The position numbers and the translations under genes are program-made. Positions 55,428 to 64,000 of a DNA stretch of 64,000 nt are shown in pieces. Each line of letters starts with the position of its first letter. Within the stretch, counting starts at the first letter, position 1. This DNA comes from Nephrocerus scutellatus. Lineage: Eukaryota; Arthropoda; Insecta; Diptera; Pipunculidae. The stretch is taken from positions 23,156,254-23,220,253 of the forward strand of contig OX352765.1 in the NCBI GenBank assembly GCA_947095585.1, written 5' to 3'. Below the pieces are notes generated by a model. It saw only the letters and a program-made list of their open reading frames with translations, was not told the DNA's origin and searched no databases.

Positions 55428-55665
55428 TAATAATTCATAAATTACGTATCTTTATTTATTTAAATTTTTTTTTTCTCTCTAATTTATTAAGCATATCAAT
55501 TGTAAATATATGTAATATAATATTGGTATTTACTAAATAAAATAAATTCAATTCAATTCAATTCAATATATATGCCTATAAACAATTTGGTATTTGAAAT
55601 TAAATATAAGTTTGTTAGGTAAATTAAAATTATCGGCCTAATTGTTTAGTTTTAAACAACTACAG

Positions 55666-56588
55666 TTATAAAACACTAGTAATAACAATGGCAATAAACA
55701 GTACGACAATTAAAATCCAGTATCCTAGAAGAATTTTAAATTTAGGTCTTTTTACTTAAGGTAATTATACTTTACCATATGTGCTGTCCCCGCGATTGAT
55801 TAGACCGATGTTGGAAGTTTCCACGGTTACACTAGTGTCTACGCGCTCCATTGAATCCGCCAAATTTTCGAGGATTTCTGGAACAAATTTAAACAGTACC
55901 TTAACAGCGAACTAAAATTCTTTACACATACCATTTTGATCTTCAACTTCTTGGCCCAGCTGTGTGGCTAGTTCACGCTGTCGCGAAATACTTTGAGACA
56001 GTACCTCTAAGCCACGATTTTGAGCCTCCATAATCTGGATTTGTCGCTGCTTCAGCTGTTCAACATTAGTATCGGAGCCAACAATCGGAACGTCATTATC
56101 CGCCTCGTTATTTTGCCAAGAAGACGGGGTACTCTGAAGCAACGATGTGCGATCTGATCTTGTTGTATTTGTGAACTTGTTTTTCAATTGCAACAACTTC
56201 GATTGCAGGCTTTCCACTTGCCGCTGGCGTCTTTCAGTTTCCTCAAAGGTACTGAAATGCAAATGATTGTGAGATTTAGTGTGTTTTAAAATTCTTTCAA
56301 CTCACATTGAGTGACTCCTTGCTGATGAACCCAATCGCGTTTGCAATTGCGCCAGCTCTGTTTCGAACTGTTTTAAGTGAATATGAATGCTTCCCGTAAG
56401 ACGATTGTAATCGGCGGAGACCTTCTGCCGTTGTTCCCTTTGAGATATTTGCGAGATGATATTATGACAAAGGCGGTCGCAAGCTTCATATTCTGTAAGC
56501 CTAAATAAAGACCACTCGAACTAAGTTGATAACTTACAACAATCAAATAATAGACTACTTACCAAGAGTCAACATCCACCAGAGCCAT
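55666..56588 (-). CDS. Syx8: Syntaxin 8 orthologue, endosomal Q-SNARE
   Basis: Five exons join in phase: 56588-56563, 56500-56306, 56251-55932, 55877-55776, 55724-55666, giving 233 residues, the same size as human STX8 (236). The N-terminal helical part starts MALVDVDSWLTEYEACDRLC. The SNARE motif includes RQIQIMEAQNRGLEVLSQSI then SRQRELATQLGQEVEDQNEI, where the Gln in EDQNE is the expected zero-layer residue. The protein ends in a membrane anchor, YWILIVVLFIAIVITSVL, encoded by the last exon alone. Syntaxin 8 works with syntaxin 7, Vti1b and VAMP8-type SNAREs in late-endosome and lysosome fusion. The stop is only about 100 bp from the 3' tail of the retrotransposon. No clear AATAAA complement lies between them; the nearest (TTTATT) is at 55451, inside the element. 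Confidence 0.92.
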
Positions 56589-56900
56589 TTTTTTCTATTG
56601 TTTCCTTTTAACAACAGGCATAAGATAAGTTACTAAATACAAAATCGTATAAAATGGAAATGGAATAAACTGATGACTGGTAACTAAATGCTGATTATTT
56701 TATGGAAAATAAATATTTTATAAATGAGTGTGTTTACACACCAATTTTTCATTAATATTTACGCTCCGAAAAGAGAATAACAACTGTTTAGCTAAAAACA
56801 CCCAAAAACAATTCTTGCACACCGAGCAGTTATTCTTTTGTATTATTAAGCAACACAAAGTTAGGCCATAGCAATACGAAATACGTTATCAATTACGACT

Positions 56901-57146
56901 ATGTCCTTTCGATTTGCTCCAAAAATTCGGAAACAATTCCAACTGGAAACTGATAGTGTTTCGGAGGATTGTGTTGTGGTGATTTTCTCTGCAAACAAAA
57001 TCGTCACAGAAATGTCAAAAATAAACAGAAATAATGTCGTATTCTATTCACTCTTTATAAAAAGTCTAGATTTTGTGGTTCTAATAGAACACAAAAACAT
57101 TAAATCGGTTTGTAATTGTTCGGTAAACATAAACTTTTGTTTATAA
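56901..57146 (+). other. Unassigned 81-codon ORF divergent from syntaxin 8
   Basis: The ORF opens MSFRFAPKIRKQFQLETDSV about 310 bases upstream of the syntaxin 8 start, on the other strand. The first 37 codons have a protein-like mix, while the rest is AT-driven. I recognise no domain and see no following exon. It may be the first exon of a lost or distant gene, or chance. Confidence 0.25.
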
Positions 57147-57298
57147 TTGTAAGAAATAGTTTTATAACCTCATTCTCGAAAATAACTCACAATAATCACA
57201 ACACAATACAACATTTAATTCACGAATGACGCCAACCCAAATGTAATATTCACAATTTTAGCTGTCATTTATAATTATAAACAGTTTCCACGTATTAT

Positions 57299-57714
57299 GT
57301 CGTTTTTTTTTAAAAAAAAATCTGGCGTAGATTGATTTTTTGGCTGTCAAGTTGTTCGTTTATTCCAAAAAACCAATCTACGGTAGATCGGATTTCCCCT
57401 CAAACAGATCTTGATATTTTGGGAGATTTACCCCTCTTCTCATTAACTGCAACAACAACACATGCAATAAAACAATGTAAACAAAAGATTCTAGTCTTTC
57501 GTGTTCGTTTTTTCGAGAGAAAATCTACGATAGACTGCAGATTGCTAAAGCAAAAAAAACACGACATGATATTTTGTGAGATTTACCCCTCTTTTCATTA
57601 ACTACAACAACACCACAAACAAAACAATTTAAACAAAAGATTCTCGGCTTTCGTGTTCGTTTTTTCGAGAAAAAATCGATCACAAATTTCTAAAACAAAT
57701 AAATAAAACACGAC
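57299..57714 (-). mobile_element. GTCG-terminal MITE, copy with an internal duplication
   Basis: It starts GTCGTTTTTTTTTAAAAAAA and ends ACACGAC, with ATGTCG/CGACAT at the outermost bases. The internal block GAGATTTACCCCTCTTnTCA, then AACAAAAGATTCT-G-CTTTCGTGTTCGTTTTTTCGAGA, occurs twice (about 57421-57522 and 57580-57672). A third CGACAT lies at 57561-57566. So one element seems to have inserted into, or slipped within, another. Related copies are at 32100-32305 and 62397-62829. Confidence 0.65.
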
Positions 57715-57724
57715 ATTAGTGAAT

Positions 57725-58740
57725 TTTGTAGAAAAGTCGCTAGCTTACATTCGTCATCGAACCAGTCGTTCTGATCTCTACGTCTACTACATAAGATAGA
57801 GTCAGCTTCAGCAGTACTAATGACAATATTCTTAAGGCGTGTCCATTTCTCTTCTAGGCGCGGCATCTCACTCCAGGACTTACTCTCCCTACATTTAGAG
57901 CGAGTGCTTGCTGCCATCTCTTTGACTCGTTGTCCATTGTCATTAGTGTTCTCGTATAAGCTATGGGTGCCAATTTACTGCCTGAATACTGGCTTCCTAC
58001 CTATTTTGGCATTCATATCCACATGAATGATTTTTACGTCATACTGAAGACAGACATGGAGTTCCCGTTCGAATGATTCAAATAATTCTTCTTTTTCATC
58101 ATCTGGGGAATCCTCTCTAGGTACGTGAACGTTTATGGGGCTTATGTTTTTAAATCTGCTCCGCAGGTGAAGGATGCATAGCCATTTATTTACTGCTTTA
58201 AAGCCGATAACGGTGGGTTTCATTCTTTTGCTGACTTGCATGACATCTGTAATATATGTCATACTCTGATTTTTGTAAGACACCATTCCCCGTCCACCGC
58301 ATCTTCTGAATTGCTGTTGTGTCAGAGACCGGCTAGCTACTGTGCAGCTCGAGCTCCATACAGTGAGGCTGATTTGGGGTTCCGTAATAAGGTTATTTAC
58401 GGGCGAGGTCATTAGCCTCACGCCAACATTACTTTGAAGGGACTAGCCCGATCATTTCGCTTTTCATGTACTGGAGGAAAATTACCAGCGGCCACCACGT
58501 GGAGGTTTGATCGCACTTCCACCAGTCAGAAATAGTTGCGGCCACATGCATTTCTGAAGCATTCTGTGCTATTCGCCCTACTCTGCTGATGGCTGACCGC
58601 CCTTTTAAGTGAGAATTACCTAAAAATAAGAATGTTCCCCAAGGAAGATGACCACAAAGCGCACGCAACGCGTTCCACACTCGACTGCGACAATCTAAAG
58701 CAAGTTGCAAGCCGAAACTAATTGACAATACTTGACAATT
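57725..58740 (-). mobile_element. Non-LTR retrotransposon copy: 5' region and endonuclease, RT missing
   Basis: Reading down the minus strand, 58730-58490 is the 5' region shared with 27745-27870 (GGTCAGCCATCAGCAGAGTA ... GACTGGTGGAAGTGCGATCA). 58300-57975 encodes an endonuclease domain: YKNQSMTYITDVMQVSKRMK, NVHVPREDSPDDEKEELFES, LQYDVKIIHVDMNAKIGRKP. 57917-57725 continues toward the linker (SRRRDQNDWFDDECKLA). Frame changes separate the parts. It is the complementary half of the copy at 27.7-29.0 kb. Confidence 0.78.
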
Positions 58741-58894
58741 TTGTGAAAACTAAACATCAAGCAACAAAAAGCAACGGTTTGCGGTGTGAACGTATTAAAG
58801 CTATGTTTGTAAACATAAAAATTTCGGGGAAAGTCAAAGCCAACGCGCCTGGTATGTAAAGCGATTTATTCAATAAATAACGATTGCCTTAATT

Positions 58895-59340
58895 TAAGCC
58901 GCGTTCCATTAGCCTGAAGAGTACATCAATATAGCTCAATTAATTGAAGGGTATTGTTGTATTCTTCACTTAAATTGATTAACTCAAGTGAAGAGACTGT
59001 TCGATTGTATTCTTCACTACAGATAAATGTCAATGTTGCTCATCTGAATTTTGCACAAATTTTATATATAGTGACGAGCTGTCAATCGCTGTTACTTCAA
59101 ATACAGCTACCAATTAAAGCCGCGTTCGATTGGCCTGACAAGTACAAATATTTAGTTCAATTAATTGAGCGGAACTTCACTTAAATTGAGCTACTGTAGT
59201 GAATTCGTAATTTCACTTTACATAAATTTTAATGTTAATCATCTGAACTACCTACAAGAGCAGAACCCCTCTTCGCTTACTTTAGTTGCCCAGTTTTTAA
59301 CAATAATGAAGAGTTGTCAATCAAACAGCAACTTCAATTT
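58895..59340 (+). repeat. Diverged tandem duplication of about 220 bp
   Basis: AATTTAAGCCGCGTTCCATT at 58892 and AATTAAAGCCGCGTTCGATT at 59113 start two similar units. Both continue with CCTGA-AAGTACA, CTCAATTAATTGA-CGG, TTCACTTAAATTGA and CATCTGAA. Neither unit has a useful ORF. It lies upstream of the Stn1-like gene. Confidence 0.6.
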
Positions 59341-59371
59341 TGTTACTTTAGAATTTAGATGCATCTACTTA

Positions 59372-59733
59372 GGCTGTTTTCGAAACCGAGACTTATTTAA
59401 GACTTATTGACTTATTTACCGCCATCTTAAATAAGTCAGTAAAATCATTCGAATAGTATCACTGACTTAAACAACAAATAATTATCTTGCGTTTATAAAA
59501 ATCGAAAAAATTATGTGATTTAGATTTTCGCGCAAGACAGAGATTAAAATTAAGTCACCTCGCGAGGATACTTCTTTGATTAGGTCAGGTTACACAAATA
59601 ATTCTTCAGCTGTATTTTATTTGGAATCCGAATACGAATGTCAAATTCCAAAGAAGGAATTCGACAGTGCAATTGTTGTTATAATTCCCAATTCGAATTC
59701 AATTGAAATACAGCTTTCGTTTCGAAAACAGCC
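59372..59733. mobile_element. PIF/Harbinger-type MITE
   Basis: GGCTGTTTTCGAAAC at the left end matches GTTTCGAAAACAGCC at the right end as a 15-bp perfect inverted repeat. Each end is flanked by TTA (59369-59371 and 59734-59736), the target duplication typical of PIF/Harbinger elements. At 362 bp with no ORF it is non-autonomous. Inside, TTATTTAAGACTTATTGACT and CTTAAATAAGTCAGTAA form a further inverted repeat. It ends about 215 bases before the Stn1-like start codon. Confidence 0.8.
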
Positions 59734-59949
59734 TTATTTAATTAATTCATTCTAAGCAAATTCGGCTTTATCCACCTCATTAGAATCTAATGCGAACAGA
59801 CCCAGAATGTAATAAATTTGTGATGACTAACACACCATTAAAATTGCTATTTTGACGAAGATGAGGGATTTTCAAATGATGTGTTTATATATAGCGCTGT
59901 CGGAGCTGTTTTTAATTTCATTTTTCTAATTGCTAGTCCTTCCGTTAAA

Positions 59950-60561
59950 ATGACTGATGAATTAGAGGGATTTTCAAATCGCAAGAAAACTGACGCCAAG
60001 GCTACCTTAGAGGATAACTGCACCATAGCGAAGACATACTACAACGTTCCGTTTCTAGTAAAAGACGTACTCGCTCTTAAGCCAGATGACATAAAAGATA
60101 AGGGGTTTCTTGCTTATGGGCTAACAGTTTCTTCGCTCATTTTGTACGGTCGTATTGTTGCTTGTGGCCCAGAGTGTGAAAAAAAATACTGCTACAGGTT
60201 GGACGATGGTACGCAATCAATAGAAATTACATATTGGAAGAACGACTTTGAAAATATTAGGCATTTAGGAAACGAAATTCGTGCATTAGATGTAAGTTAT
60301 AAGCCAGAAACAGTTGAAAGTTTAAAAAGAATCTTCGATAAGACGGTGAAACAAATAAATATGAACACCAATTTGTTTGGGAAGAAGGTATTTGTACAAG
60401 GAAAGCCAACAGAGTATTCGAATAAAATAGGCGTTACAGCAAACGAAATACGCTGCGATTTGCAAACAAATAACGACACAGAATTGGCGTTTAAAGATAT
60501 GCTAATTGAATGGTATTTGCAAAAATTTAATCAATGTGAATCGAGTGAAATAACGAAGTAG
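59950..60561 (+). CDS. Stn1/verrocchio-like OB-fold protein
   Basis: This is an uninterrupted ORF of 203 residues from ATG 59950 (MTDELEGFSNRKK). An earlier in-frame extension lacks an ATG. Residues about 45-150 look like an OB fold of the RPA2/Stn1 kind: VSSLILYGRIVACGPECEKK followed by YCYRLDDGTQSIEITYWKN, the conserved strand pattern ending in the YWK. Size and layout fit the fly telomere-capping protein Verrocchio, a Stn1-like OB protein of about 210 residues that binds single-stranded telomeric DNA within terminin. An ordinary Stn1 N-domain is the alternative. No winged-helix C-terminal part, as in vertebrate STN1, is present. AATAAA is at 60643-60648. The gene converges with eIF2-beta. 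Confidence 0.65.
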   Translation: MTDELEGFSNRKKTDAKATLEDNCTIAKTYYNVPFLVKDVLALKPDDIKDKGFLAYGLTVSSLILYGRIVACGPECEKKYCYRLDDGTQSIEITYWKNDFENIRHLGNEIRALDVSYKPETVESLKRIFDKTVKQINMNTNLFGKKVFVQGKPTEYSNKIGVTANEIRCDLQTNNDTELAFKDMLIEWYLQKFNQCESSEITK

Positions 60562-60642
60562 TAACGTAGTCTAGGAGTATGTAATATTGTTTTATTTACT
60601 ATTTTACATTTTATAATGTTGTAAAATTTCATTTCCACTTTT

Positions 60643-60660
60643 AATAAAACCATCTTTATT
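60643..60660. terminator. Facing poly(A) signals of the Stn1-like and eIF2-beta genes
   Basis: AATAAA on the + strand (60643-60648) and TTTATT (60655-60660), which is AATAAA on the minus strand, lie 6 bases apart. They serve the two convergent genes, whose stops are 60561 and 60785. The two transcripts should therefore overlap at their 3' ends by a few tens of bases. Confidence 0.6.
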
Positions 60661-60784
60661 TATACATGAGTTGTTTGCTTAAAATTCCCAAATGAATTTC
60701 GAAAAGTACAGTAGTTTCTAATTTGGAATATAGTAAACAAAGTCTCATGTTTTAGTTTCTGATATTTCATTATTAATAGAATTC

Positions 60785-62073
60785 TTATGTTGTTTTCGCT
60801 CGTATGGCAGCGCGTTTTCCGGTCACAGCTTGGAAACCAGATTTGATGCTAGCTACCGAACATCTAGAGCCGCATGACTCACACTGCAGGAAAAAGAGAC
60901 GGGTATCTTTCTGCAAAATAGTTTCAGGCGAACGGCATGTATGACATGTAACGTATTCCTTTATATATCTACGGAGGACATTTTCAATTTGTTTCGGCTG
61001 AAAACGTCCCTTGATTATAAGCTGATTGTTGCCATCCATTGAACCGCTTGTACCCAATTCAGCCAACAAAAAGTCCAGTAAATGTTTTGGCAGCCTGTGA
61101 AGTGTTCTGGCGATGTCTAAAAAGTTGGCAAATGATGTCTTTTTTGTGCCAACACGTAAAACTTGCGGCGGTCGCATGACGAATTTTGGTTTTCGTCCAG
61201 CTGCCATATCTGGATTTTTATCGAGAATAATTTCGAAGACACGCTTCAGAAGTTCATCGTAAGTGTAGTCACGATCGGAACCAGCCCATGATGTGCTATT
61301 TTCATCGACTGCAATAAAAAATACCGGGGAATTCAATTTTACGTTATCTTTTAAGTACAAATGCTACACGGATATATGCTATAACAAAATATTAATTCTA
61401 CCAGATTCGCTGAAGCTCAAATCCGCATCGGTAAGGCATAAAGGGTCAAAGAAATAAGCAGTAAATATTATGTCGTCGCTTAACTACCGTGAGCATCGCT
61501 TTCAATCTTCTTACCATTTTCCTTTTCTTCTCCTTTGTCGTCCTCCAGTTTGTCGGCAAAAAGCTCGTCTAAATCCTTCTTCTTCTTTTTCTTCTTTTTG
61601 GTCTTTGAGAAGTCCATATCAAGATCAAAGTCATCATCCTCTGCCTCTTCCTCTAGTCCAGCGTCACCAACGATCTCAATAGTAGTGGCTTCTTTCGTTG
61701 GTAAAGCACCATCCAAGTCATCAAGATTGAAAGGCTTCTTCTTCTTCTTTTTCTTTTTTCCAAAACTTTCCAAATCTAAATTATCCTCAAGCTCATTCGT
61801 TCCAGCTTCAGCAGTACTACCATCCTCTGGAATAGCTTCAGGTGTGTTCTTGGTACCATCATCCAAGCCAATTGCTGCATCCAAGTCAAAGGTCTTCTTT
61901 TTCTTCTTCTTTTTTAATAGACTTGGATCAAAACCCTGTAATAAAATTAAGTCAATGCAAGCAGTCGCGTATTATACATAACCTTGCTTTTTTGTTTCTT
62001 TCGAGAAAGAAATGTGCGATCCAAAACGTATATCCACCACCCTTTTTTTACTTACGGCGTCTTCTGCATCCAT
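60785..62073 (-). CDS. eIF2beta: Translation initiation factor eIF2 subunit beta
   Basis: Three exons (62073-62056, 61935-61488, 61308-60785) join in phase to 329 residues, close to human eIF2-beta (333). The N-terminal half has three lysine blocks of 7-8 Lys (near residues 12, 48 and 105), which bind eIF5 and eIF2B-epsilon. They alternate with acidic stretches. The C-terminal half is the conserved core ([38 protein letters not shown]). It ends with a CxxC-17-CxxC zinc ribbon (CHTC ... CESC) and [20 protein letters not shown]. The protein is one of three subunits that deliver initiator tRNA to the 40S ribosome. The first exon encodes only MDAEDA. Confidence 0.95.
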
Positions 62074-62396
62074 ATTGTGTAGTTTCTAAATTAACTTTTT
62101 GCTAGTTTTATAAATTTTTTTTGTATGTTTTCTATATAAGCAACGAACAAATTATTGCATCAGAAATTTTAACACAATATCGGAAGTCGTTCGTGGTGAC
62201 AGGGCAGGTCGCTTTTTACTTTCTTTTTACGATTCTTTGCTTGCAACAATCTGAGCAGACGTTTTTGACATTTTGTTTCGTTTTTTGTTTCTAACAAATG
62301 TGGCTGATTTCGGTAGAATTAAACGGTTACCATGTTTTTTGTAGTGCAGAATGACGTTATTTAAGCCAGCTTACATCAATAAATGTAATATGTACT

Positions 62397-62829
62397 GTCG
62401 TTTTTTTTCTCTGCGCTCGAGCTCTAATTTTTTCTCGCCAATTTATACACGAAAAGTGAGAATCTTTTGTTTACATTGTTTTGTTGCATGTGTGTGTAGT
62501 GCGTGTATCTGAAAAATCATTTTACAAAACTGTTTCCTCAAAGCATATATTTACATACTAATAAAATATATTTATTTTTGCAAGAAAAAAGGATAAATAC
62601 GAATAGTCAGTGCATTTAGTGTAAAGAAATCGAATGTCAAATTTTGCCACGTGCCAAGCTAAATGACATCAGTTGTTGGTGTTAGTAAAAAGAGGGGTAA
62701 GTCTCCCAAAATATCAAGATCTGTTAGAGGGGAATTACGATCTACCGTAGATTGTTTTTTTATAGAGAAAATAGGCAAATTGACAGCCAAAAAATCAATC
62801 TGCGCCAAATTTTTAATGAAAAAAACGAC
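62397..62829 (+). mobile_element. GTCG-terminal MITE, best-preserved copy
   Basis: The left end GTCGTTTTTTTTCTCTGCGC and the right end AAAAAAACGAC form inverted termini of about 11 bases. Inside are the family core GAATCTTTTGTTTACATTGT and the phrase AGAGGGGTAAGTCTCCCAAA. No ORF is present. It lies just upstream of the eIF2-beta promoter side. Confidence 0.65.
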
Positions 62830-62841
62830 ATAAATTGTAAG

Positions 62842-63035
62842 AGTAATTATATACCAACGTTCCGAAAGTAATAACCTTGATACGGAAAGCTTCTCACTTC
62901 GCCGTTCGGAGCCGACCTTAAATTGTATGTCCATTCTATTTGTGTCCAAAAATATAAATAGGCAACACAAATGATCGCGAGAAGCCTTAGACCGCAATGG
63001 TCTGTCGCGCCGAATATTATTATTAAATATATACT
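62842..63035 (+). mobile_element. tRNA-derived SINE, copy 3 (5'-truncated)
   Basis: It runs from CCAACGTTCCGAAAGTAATA through GGAAAGCTTCTCACTTCG, TTAAATTGTATGTCCATTCT and CACAAATGATCGCGAGAAGC to CGCGCCGAATATTATTATTA. It matches the body and tail of the SINE copies at 33 kb in the opposite orientation. Both promoter boxes are missing. The ATT-repeat tail is kept. Confidence 0.7.
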
Positions 63036-64000
63036 GTACGTGTTTTGTTTGTGTTGTTGGAGAAATCAGAGAGAGTCATGTCCAGCGAAACAGGTAGGTT
63101 CTTAGTGAATATAGGTTAGTGAGTGTGGGAACAATCTTCTCTTCAAAATTAATTATTTCTTATTTGTTCCTAAATCTTAGTCGCAGTCAACATCACTGTA
63201 ATTTTCGTATAAGTTCTCGTCTTACGTGCTTTAACCCCTTAAATAAAAATCTGTTGTCTGAAATATTTGCAATTTTTCTGATACTAAAAGAAACACAAAA
63301 GATAATTTTTTGATCTGACAGATATGATCAGAGAAAAATGGTAACGGATTTATTGGATAGGTTATATGATATAGAGATGTAGAAATCACGTTAAGAGTTT
63401 GGAGACTCACGCTGATCGTTGAACAATTAGTTCAACTGTTCCTGGTGGCTAGAGACTTGAAATTTTAAGCATAGCTCATAACTGGAAATAAATTAATTAT
63501 TTTATTTAAATCTAAAAGAACAAGACATTTATAAATTTACAAAATACTGGTGAAGAGGTGAAGACACAGTTATTTGGATGCGGTTTTTCTTTGGCCAACA
63601 AAGGATTTATTTACGTCATTCAGAACCATATTTATAGTCTAGGATAAATTTAAATCGGTCGATTTATCCCCATTTTCGTATTTATAAACGTAGATTTCAA
63701 AATGTATCCTTGTATTTATACCTCGATATCGATGGCTAGAAAAGTGGGTAGCACTATTTTCAAATACAATGGATTAATCCATGGCTATATCTACGACTAT
63801 AAATATGGCCCTGAATGTTATTGTCAGTGATTCCGATGATTATAGTGAATGTTACTTTAGGAATTACGGACCTGTGACGAAAACGGCGAGACCTAAAAAA
63901 ACAAATTCCCTGTATGACTTGCGCTGCGGCAATAAGGTGGGCTAAGTCCCTTATTAAAATTAAAAAATCGAAGAAATGTGATTTACAATATATCACATTC
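63036..64000. other. End of window, no gene recognised
   Basis: Only short ORFs without recognisable protein are present. GAGACTTGAAATTTTAAGCA at 63449 is the second copy of the repeat noted near 31630. An RNA or a distant exon could be hidden here, but nothing in the sequence supports one. Confidence 0.4.

Larger units (their letters stand above)
51400..55566 (+). mobile_element. Apparently full-length non-LTR retrotransposon (CR1/Jockey group)
   Basis: The unit holds an ORF1 (51516-52640) and an ORF2 (52641-55427), both fully open, plus a 3' UTR ending in about four ATTCA units (55543-55566) instead of poly(A). The 5' end is not marked by a clear target duplication; 51400 is an estimate, placed after the UQCR-C2 3' end. 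ORF1 has a PHD-type finger and CCHC knuckles. ORF2 has an apurinic-type endonuclease and an RT, with no RNase H. The element is very AT-rich, more so than the neighbouring exons. Intact ORFs point to a recent insertion. It lies between UQCR-C2 and syntaxin 8. Confidence 0.88.

Noticed and set aside
61535..61981. 148-codon Ser/Phe-rich + strand ORF
   Set aside because: It is the antisense of the lysine blocks in eIF2-beta.

Overview
This is nuclear DNA from an insect. The introns are short with GT..AG ends, the non-coding DNA is AT-rich, and every recognisable host gene has a fly-type architecture: LYST/mauve, centrobin, XRCC4, TOM1, UQCR-C2, syntaxin 8, a Stn1/verrocchio-like OB-fold protein and eIF2-beta. 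A higher fly (Brachycera, perhaps an acalyptrate such as a tephritid or drosophilid relative) fits best. The Stn1/Ver-like protein and the centrobin N-terminus look fly-like, but the species cannot be fixed from the sequence alone. No prokaryotic, plasmid or CRISPR content was seen.

Layout. (a) 1395-21612 (+): a 24-exon LYST/mauve gene of about 3713 codons, with ConA-like, PH-BEACH, BEACH and WD40 regions at the 3' end. Two of its introns (5.5-10.1 kb and 15.1-17.3 kb) hold dead non-LTR retrotransposon pieces. (b) 21.7-24.2 kb: more LINE debris. (c) 24285-26881 (-): centrobin, convergent with LYST. (d) 27-29.1 kb: a MITE and a broken LINE. (e) 29917-30858 (+): XRCC4. (f) 31-38.5 kb: a repeat-rich block with tRNA-derived SINEs, a strong hairpin, a frameshifted intronless coding remnant that may be an old RNA-virus-derived insertion, a complete non-autonomous Helitron, a minisatellite, and two long direct repeats at 35.04 and 38.11 kb. 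(g) 38771-47639 (-): TOM1 in nine exons, with TE-filled first and last introns (MITE, CR1-like LINE, LOA-like LINE, mariner). (h) 49335-51063 (+): UQCR-C2. (i) about 51.4-55.57 kb (+): a non-LTR retrotransposon with both ORFs open. (j) 55666-56588 (-): syntaxin 8. (k) 57.3-59.7 kb: MITEs and LINE fragments. (l) 59950-60561 (+): Stn1/verrocchio-like gene, convergent with (m) 60785-62073 (-): eIF2-beta. The last 2 kb holds a MITE, a SINE piece and unassigned DNA.

Functional themes. LYST, TOM1 and syntaxin 8 all act in endosome/lysosome traffic. Human centrobin is also known as LYST-interacting protein 8, so having it next door to LYST is notable. XRCC4 and the Stn1-like protein belong to DNA-end metabolism. 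This may simply be the content of one conserved chromosome arm.

The most unusual signal is in the young retrotransposon. ORF1 and ORF2 are in one frame, separated by a single UAG followed by CAA CUA. That exactly fits the tobamovirus-type readthrough consensus UAG-CAR-YYA, and the endonuclease motif I of ORF2 lies between this stop and the first in-frame AUG.
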